Assembly: GCA_015661465.1 (NCBI GenBank)
Contig: DQVZ01000187.1
Coordinates: 1 to 6,905, forward strand
Origin: Aquifex aeolicus
Lineage (GTDB): Bacteria > Aquificota > Aquificia > Aquificales > Aquificaceae
Direction of reading: 5' to 3'
DNA: 6,905 nucleotides
Translations under genes and position numbers: made by a program
The notes under the pieces: generated by a model
Told to the model about the DNA's origin: nothing
Database searches by the model: none
Seen by the model: only the letters and a program-made list of their open reading frames with translations
In this document: positions 4,629 through 6,905 of the stretch, piece by piece
Layout: the number at the start of each line of letters is the position of its first letter
Numbering within the stretch: position 1 is the first letter of the stretch

Positions 4629-6191
4629 TTAAACTGTACCTTCTTCCCTAATCTCTTGCCTTTGAAGTATATACTCTTTCCTCACTATAGCTCTGTTGAG
4701 TGCATCGGTAAAAGCTTTTACGCTTGCCTTGATAATATCAGTGTCTACTCCTCTTCCTGATGCTCTAACCCCATCAAGTTCTAAAACAACCCTTGCCTCT
4801 GCTTGAGCATCTGTATTAGGAGTTAAAGCTTTTATGGAATAGTCCAGCAGTTTTGGTTCCAATCCAAGAGCTTTTTGAATAGCCTTAATAGTCGAATCAA
4901 CAGGGCCGTTTCCCGTTGCTGTAGCCTCCTTTTCAACACCTTTAAAGGCGAGTTTCACTGTAGATGTAGGTATCATATTTTCTCCGCTTTGAACTTGGAA
5001 ATGTAAAACTTTTACAGGTTCCTGATCATCTATTTTCATAAATTCCTGATAAATCAGAGCTTCGAGGTCCTCATCGTAGACTTCTTTCTTCCTGTCCGCC
5101 AGTTCTTTAAACTTTTCAAAAATACTATCAAGCTCCTCTTTCGTAAATTTGAAACCTAGTTCTTCAAGTCTCTTCTTTAAAGCGTGTCTCCCACTGTGTT
5201 TTCCGAGAACTATTCTGCTCATAGGGAATCCGACATCTTTAGGATTCATTATTTCGTAAGTCATTCTGTGACTGAGTACTCCGTGTTGATGTATTCCGCT
5301 CTCATGGGCAAAAGCGTTATCTCCCACAATAGCCTTATTCGGCTGAACGAAGTTTCCTGTGATTCTACAAAGCAGCCTCGAAGTTTTATAAATTTCCTTT
5401 GTATTTACATCTGTATATACATCCCCGAAAAAGTCCTTTCTTACCTTCAGAGCCATTACAACCTCTTCAAGGGCAGCATTGCCTGCTCTCTCACCTATTC
5501 CGTTTATGGTGCATTCAACCTGCCTTGCCCCATGTTTTACAGCTATAAGGGAGTTCGCAGTTGCCAACCCCAAATCATCATGGCAATGAACACTCAAGAT
5601 AACCTTATCTATATTAGGAACATTATTCATAATATCTTCAATTAATTGACCAAATTCCTCGGGGATAGCGTATCCAACGGTATCGGGAACATTTATAACA
5701 GTTGCTCCGTACTTTATAGCAGTTTCTATAGCTTTGTAGAGGAAATCCCTTTCGCTTCTCGTAGCATCTTCACAAGAGAACTCTACATCATCGGTAAAAT
5801 TCCTGGCAAAAGAAACCGCTTTTTTTATTCTTTCGAGAACTTGGTCCGGTTTCATCTTAAGCTTATACTCCATGTGAATAGGGGATGTAGCTATAAATGT
5901 GTGTATTCTTTTTCTTTCCGCAGGTTCAAGTGCCTTTGCGGCAATCTCGATATCACTCTCGAGGGCCCTTGCAAGGGAACAAATAATGGGCCCCTTTACC
6001 TCTTGAGCTACTCTTTTTACAGCTTCAAAGTCTCCTTTCGAGGCAGCAGCGAATCCTGCTTCTATAATATCAACTTTTAGTTTAGCAAGTTGATGAGCCA
6101 TTTGGAGTTTTTCCTCCGTAGTCATAGAAAATCCAGGAGCTTGCTCACCATCCCTCAGGGTAGTATCAAGAATGTAGACTTTCTCTCCCAT
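4629..6191 (-). CDS. leuA: 2-isopropylmalate synthase, long form with leucine-sensing domain
   Basis: 520 residues. LeuA condenses 2-oxoisovalerate and acetyl-CoA, the first step of leucine synthesis. The catalytic TIM barrel shows DTTLRDGEQAPG (9-20; Arg13, Asp14), ESCEDATR-like EFSCEDATR (137-145), the metal pair His202 and His204 in VHCHDDLG, NGIGERAGNAALEE (230-243), HESGIHQHGVL (296-306) and VLGKHSGRHA (328-337). Residues from about 393 form the regulatory domain, with GNGPVDSTIKAIQ (427-439) and ASGRGVDTDIIKAS (477-490), so feedback inhibition by leucine is expected. The ATG at 6191 is chosen because GGAGG lies 5 nt before it and the catalytic region starts at once; longer readings to 6224 would start with TTG and add an unusual 11 residues. 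It has its own promoter in the gap to the upstream coiled-coil gene. Citramalate synthase is a close relative, but the HQHGVL and VGFPMSRIVLG motifs favour LeuA. Confidence 0.95.
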   Translation of the reverse strand: MGEKVYILDTTLRDGEQAPGFSMTTEEKLQMAHQLAKLKVDIIEAGFAAASKGDFEAVKRVAQEVKGPIICSLARALESDIEIAAKALEPAERKRIHTFIATSPIHMEYKLKMKPDQVLERIKKAVSFARNFTDDVEFSCEDATRSERDFLYKAIETAIKYGATVINVPDTVGYAIPEEFGQLIEDIMNNVPNIDKVILSVHCHDDLGLATANSLIAVKHGARQVECTINGIGERAGNAALEEVVMALKVRKDFFGDVYTDVNTKEIYKTSRLLCRITGNFVQPNKAIVGDNAFAHESGIHQHGVLSHRMTYEIMNPKDVGFPMSRIVLGKHSGRHALKKRLEELGFKFTKEELDSIFEKFKELADRKKEVYDEDLEALIYQEFMKIDDQEPVKVLHFQVQSGENMIPTSTVKLAFKGVEKEATATGNGPVDSTIKAIQKALGLEPKLLDYSIKALTPNTDAQAEARVVLELDGVRASGRGVDTDIIKASVKAFTDALNRAIVRKEYILQRQEIREEGTV

Positions 6192-6196
6192 TTTAG

Positions 6197-6201
6197 CCTC
6201 C
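6197..6201 (-). promoter_or_regulatory. Ribosome binding site that fixes the leuA start
   Basis: GGAGG on the minus strand, 5 nt before the ATG at 6191. The other in-frame ATG (6203) overlaps this element and lacks one of its own. Confidence 0.75.
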
Positions 6202-6210
6202 ATGGGATTG

Positions 6211-6238
6211 AAAATAATTCTCAAATAAGAAAAGTCAA
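6211..6238 (-). promoter_or_regulatory. Probable sigma-70-type promoter of leuA
   Basis: TTGACT (6233-6238) and TATTTT (6211-6216) on the minus strand, separated by 16 bp. Start of transcription would fall near 6204, giving a leader of only about 12 nt that carries the ribosome binding site. That is too short for a leucine attenuator peptide, so control by attenuation is unlikely; feedback inhibition of the enzyme would be the visible control. Confidence 0.5.
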
Positions 6239-6256
6239 CAAGAAAAGAAAGGGAGA

Positions 6257-6733
6257 TTAGCTCACAGCTTCCCCTATTCTCTTTTTAAGGTATTTTTTGT
6301 AAGGATTACAATTCCTTATAAAATCTTCCAGAGTTAACTTTGCATTTTCAGGATATTTGAGATTATTAAGAGCTGTTTCGACTCTTTTCTTATTCTCTTC
6401 AGAGGGATTTTTCTTATAAATGTTTGTAGCCGCTTCAAACTCTTTAACCCTCTTCTTAATTTCAAGGCCTTTTGCGAGAACTTCTTCAGCTTGGTTTAAA
6501 ATTTCCTCAGCTCTTTTCTTAACTTCCTCAGATAAGTTCTTTACGTTCGGAAGTATTTCCTTAAGCCCTTTTATTTTTTCTTGTAATTTGTTAGTAGTTT
6601 TAAGAATCAATCCACCACTTGCACAAATATCTTTACCTTCAAAAAAAGCCTTGTGAATGTATCCTTCAAGGGCTTGTGTTAAGTTTTTTACGTCATTCGC
6701 AACAACTTTTACCTTTCCTTCGGTGAATTTCAT
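6257..6733 (-). CDS. Unrecognised cytoplasmic coiled-coil protein
   Basis: 158 residues, not recognised as a known family. No signal peptide or membrane segment is seen. The first 45 residues are mixed ([25 protein letters not shown], then [12 protein letters not shown]). Residues about 48-127 are long Lys- and Glu-rich helices with heptad-like hydrophobic spacing ([18 protein letters not shown], then [19 protein letters not shown]), suggesting a coiled coil or helical bundle. The last 30 residues include [18 protein letters not shown]. It has two cysteines, Cys37 and Cys142. AAGGAGG lies 7 nt before the ATG and a promoter is visible upstream; leuA follows 65 nt downstream with its own promoter, so a functional link with leuA is not required. 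Good translation signals and a coherent protein argue that the gene is real. Function unknown. Confidence 0.8.
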   Translation of the reverse strand: MKFTEGKVKVVANDVKNLTQALEGYIHKAFFEGKDICASGGLILKTTNKLQEKIKGLKEILPNVKNLSEEVKKRAEEILNQAEEVLAKGLEIKKRVKEFEAATNIYKKNPSEENKKRVETALNNLKYPENAKLTLEDFIRNCNPYKKYLKKRIGEAVS

Positions 6734-6740
6734 TCCATTA

Positions 6741-6747
6741 CCTCCTT
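6741..6747 (-). promoter_or_regulatory. Ribosome binding site of the coiled-coil gene
   Basis: AAGGAGG on the minus strand, 7 nt before the ATG at 6733; the best Shine-Dalgarno of the window together with that of dsbC. Confidence 0.8.
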
Positions 6748-6772
6748 AGGCTCCTACTTTTGCAAATACTTA

Positions 6773-6801
6773 ATTATCTTACACATAGATTTGAAATGCA
6801 A
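6773..6801 (-). promoter_or_regulatory. Probable promoter of the coiled-coil gene
   Basis: TTGCAT (6796-6801) and GATAAT (6773-6778) on the minus strand with exactly 17 bp between them; the -10 is preceded by TGTAA. Start of transcription would lie near 6766, about 33 nt before the ATG, leaving room for the ribosome binding site. It overlaps the uncertain plus-strand frame at the right edge. Confidence 0.5.
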
Positions 6802-6905
6802 CAAAAAAACGAGGCTGTTTAAAAAAAGTAGACAACTTGAAAGTAAATATGGTAAAGCAATAAGAATGAAGCTGAAGAGGAACATTGTGTTTCTATCTTT
6901 TGAAA
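6791..6905 (+). CDS. Possible start of a gene running off the right edge, identity uncertain
   Basis: This plus-strand frame has no stop from before 6773 to the window end. From the TTG at 6791 it reads LKCNKKTRLFKKSRQLESKYG and then KAIRMKLKRNIVFLSFE. The pattern 'R-x-L-E-x-K-Y-G ... A-x-x-x-K-L-x-x-R' recalls the N-terminal part of HigB/RelE-type toxins, but only about 38 residues are visible and no database check is possible. No Shine-Dalgarno precedes the TTG or the ATG at 6866 (13 codons in window), and the frame overlaps the promoter of the coiled-coil gene. It could be a real gene starting at 6866, a decayed gene without a start, or chance. Low certainty. Confidence 0.25.
   Translation, partial: MKCNKKTRLFKKSRQLESKYGKAIRMKLKRNIVFLSFE

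Noticed and set aside
5184..6080. Two plus-strand reading frames opposite leuA (153 and 144 residues)
   Set aside because: They lie wholly antisense to a strongly conserved enzyme, are rich in Ser, Tyr and Cys as expected from reverse reading, and lack ribosome binding sites.
6192..6224. Longer leuA starting at a TTG at 6224 or ATG at 6203
   Set aside because: No ribosome binding site for either, the region overlaps the predicted promoter and transcription start, and the family begins close to the ATG at 6191.
6811..6836. GAGGCTGTTTAAAAAAAGT, resembling the end of some insertion sequences
   Set aside because: No partner inverted repeat, target duplication or recognisable transposase is in the window; A-rich DNA gives such matches easily.
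6754..6885. 43-codon minus-strand frame starting MFLFSFILIALP, lipoprotein-like
   Set aside because: No Shine-Dalgarno, covers the promoter of the coiled-coil gene, and its hydrophobicity follows from being opposite an A-rich strand.
1..6905. tRNA, rRNA, CRISPR repeats, riboswitches, long direct repeats
   Set aside because: Looked for on both strands; no cloverleaf, regularly spaced repeat or known riboswitch pattern was seen, and almost all sequence is coding.

Overview
The window looks like chromosomal DNA of a thermophilic bacterium, most likely an Aquificota member of the Aquifex/Hydrogenobacter type. Signs of this are the AT-rich coding sequence with AGA/AGG arginine and ATA isoleucine codons, proteins very rich in Lys, Glu and Ile, tightly packed overlapping genes, and short versions of standard bacterial proteins. 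The lineage is an inference from composition and gene style; no rRNA or other phylogenetic marker is present.

Layout. (1) Minus strand, 1343 down to the left edge: gmk (guanylate kinase), rpoZ (RNA polymerase omega) and a secreted TPR protein that appears to lead into an L,D-transpeptidase (YkuD) domain. All three overlap end to end, so this is one operon. (2) A 56-bp divergent promoter region (1344-1399) with two adjacent 6-1-6 palindromes and no Shine-Dalgarno on either side, so both flanking mRNAs may be leaderless. (3) Plus strand, 1400-3809: a WrbA/flavodoxin-like flavoprotein, a short but fully equipped DksA, an AlaC-type aminotransferase and an 80-residue protein ending in Cys-Cys. The last three overlap or nearly so, and two of the four start with TTG. 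(4) Minus strand, 6733 down to 3810: an unrecognised coiled-coil protein, leuA (2-isopropylmalate synthase with its leucine-sensing domain) and a periplasmic DsbC-type disulfide isomerase. Each has a good Shine-Dalgarno; promoters are visible for the first two and a terminator-like hairpin follows leuA. (5) At the right edge a plus-strand reading frame enters and leaves the window; its identity is uncertain.

How the genes fit together. The two divergent operons put three parts of guanine-nucleotide and (p)ppGpp biology back to back: Gmk makes GDP from GMP, omega forms ppGpp site 1 of RNA polymerase, and DksA forms site 2. All five DksA ppGpp-contact residues known from E. coli and the DxxDxA tip are present without gaps. 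The rest is amino-acid metabolism (LeuA, aminotransferase) and envelope or redox work (DsbC, L,D-transpeptidase, flavoprotein). The least described items are the Cys-Cys-ending small protein, the paired palindromes and the coiled-coil protein. No tRNA, rRNA, CRISPR array or complete mobile element was seen.
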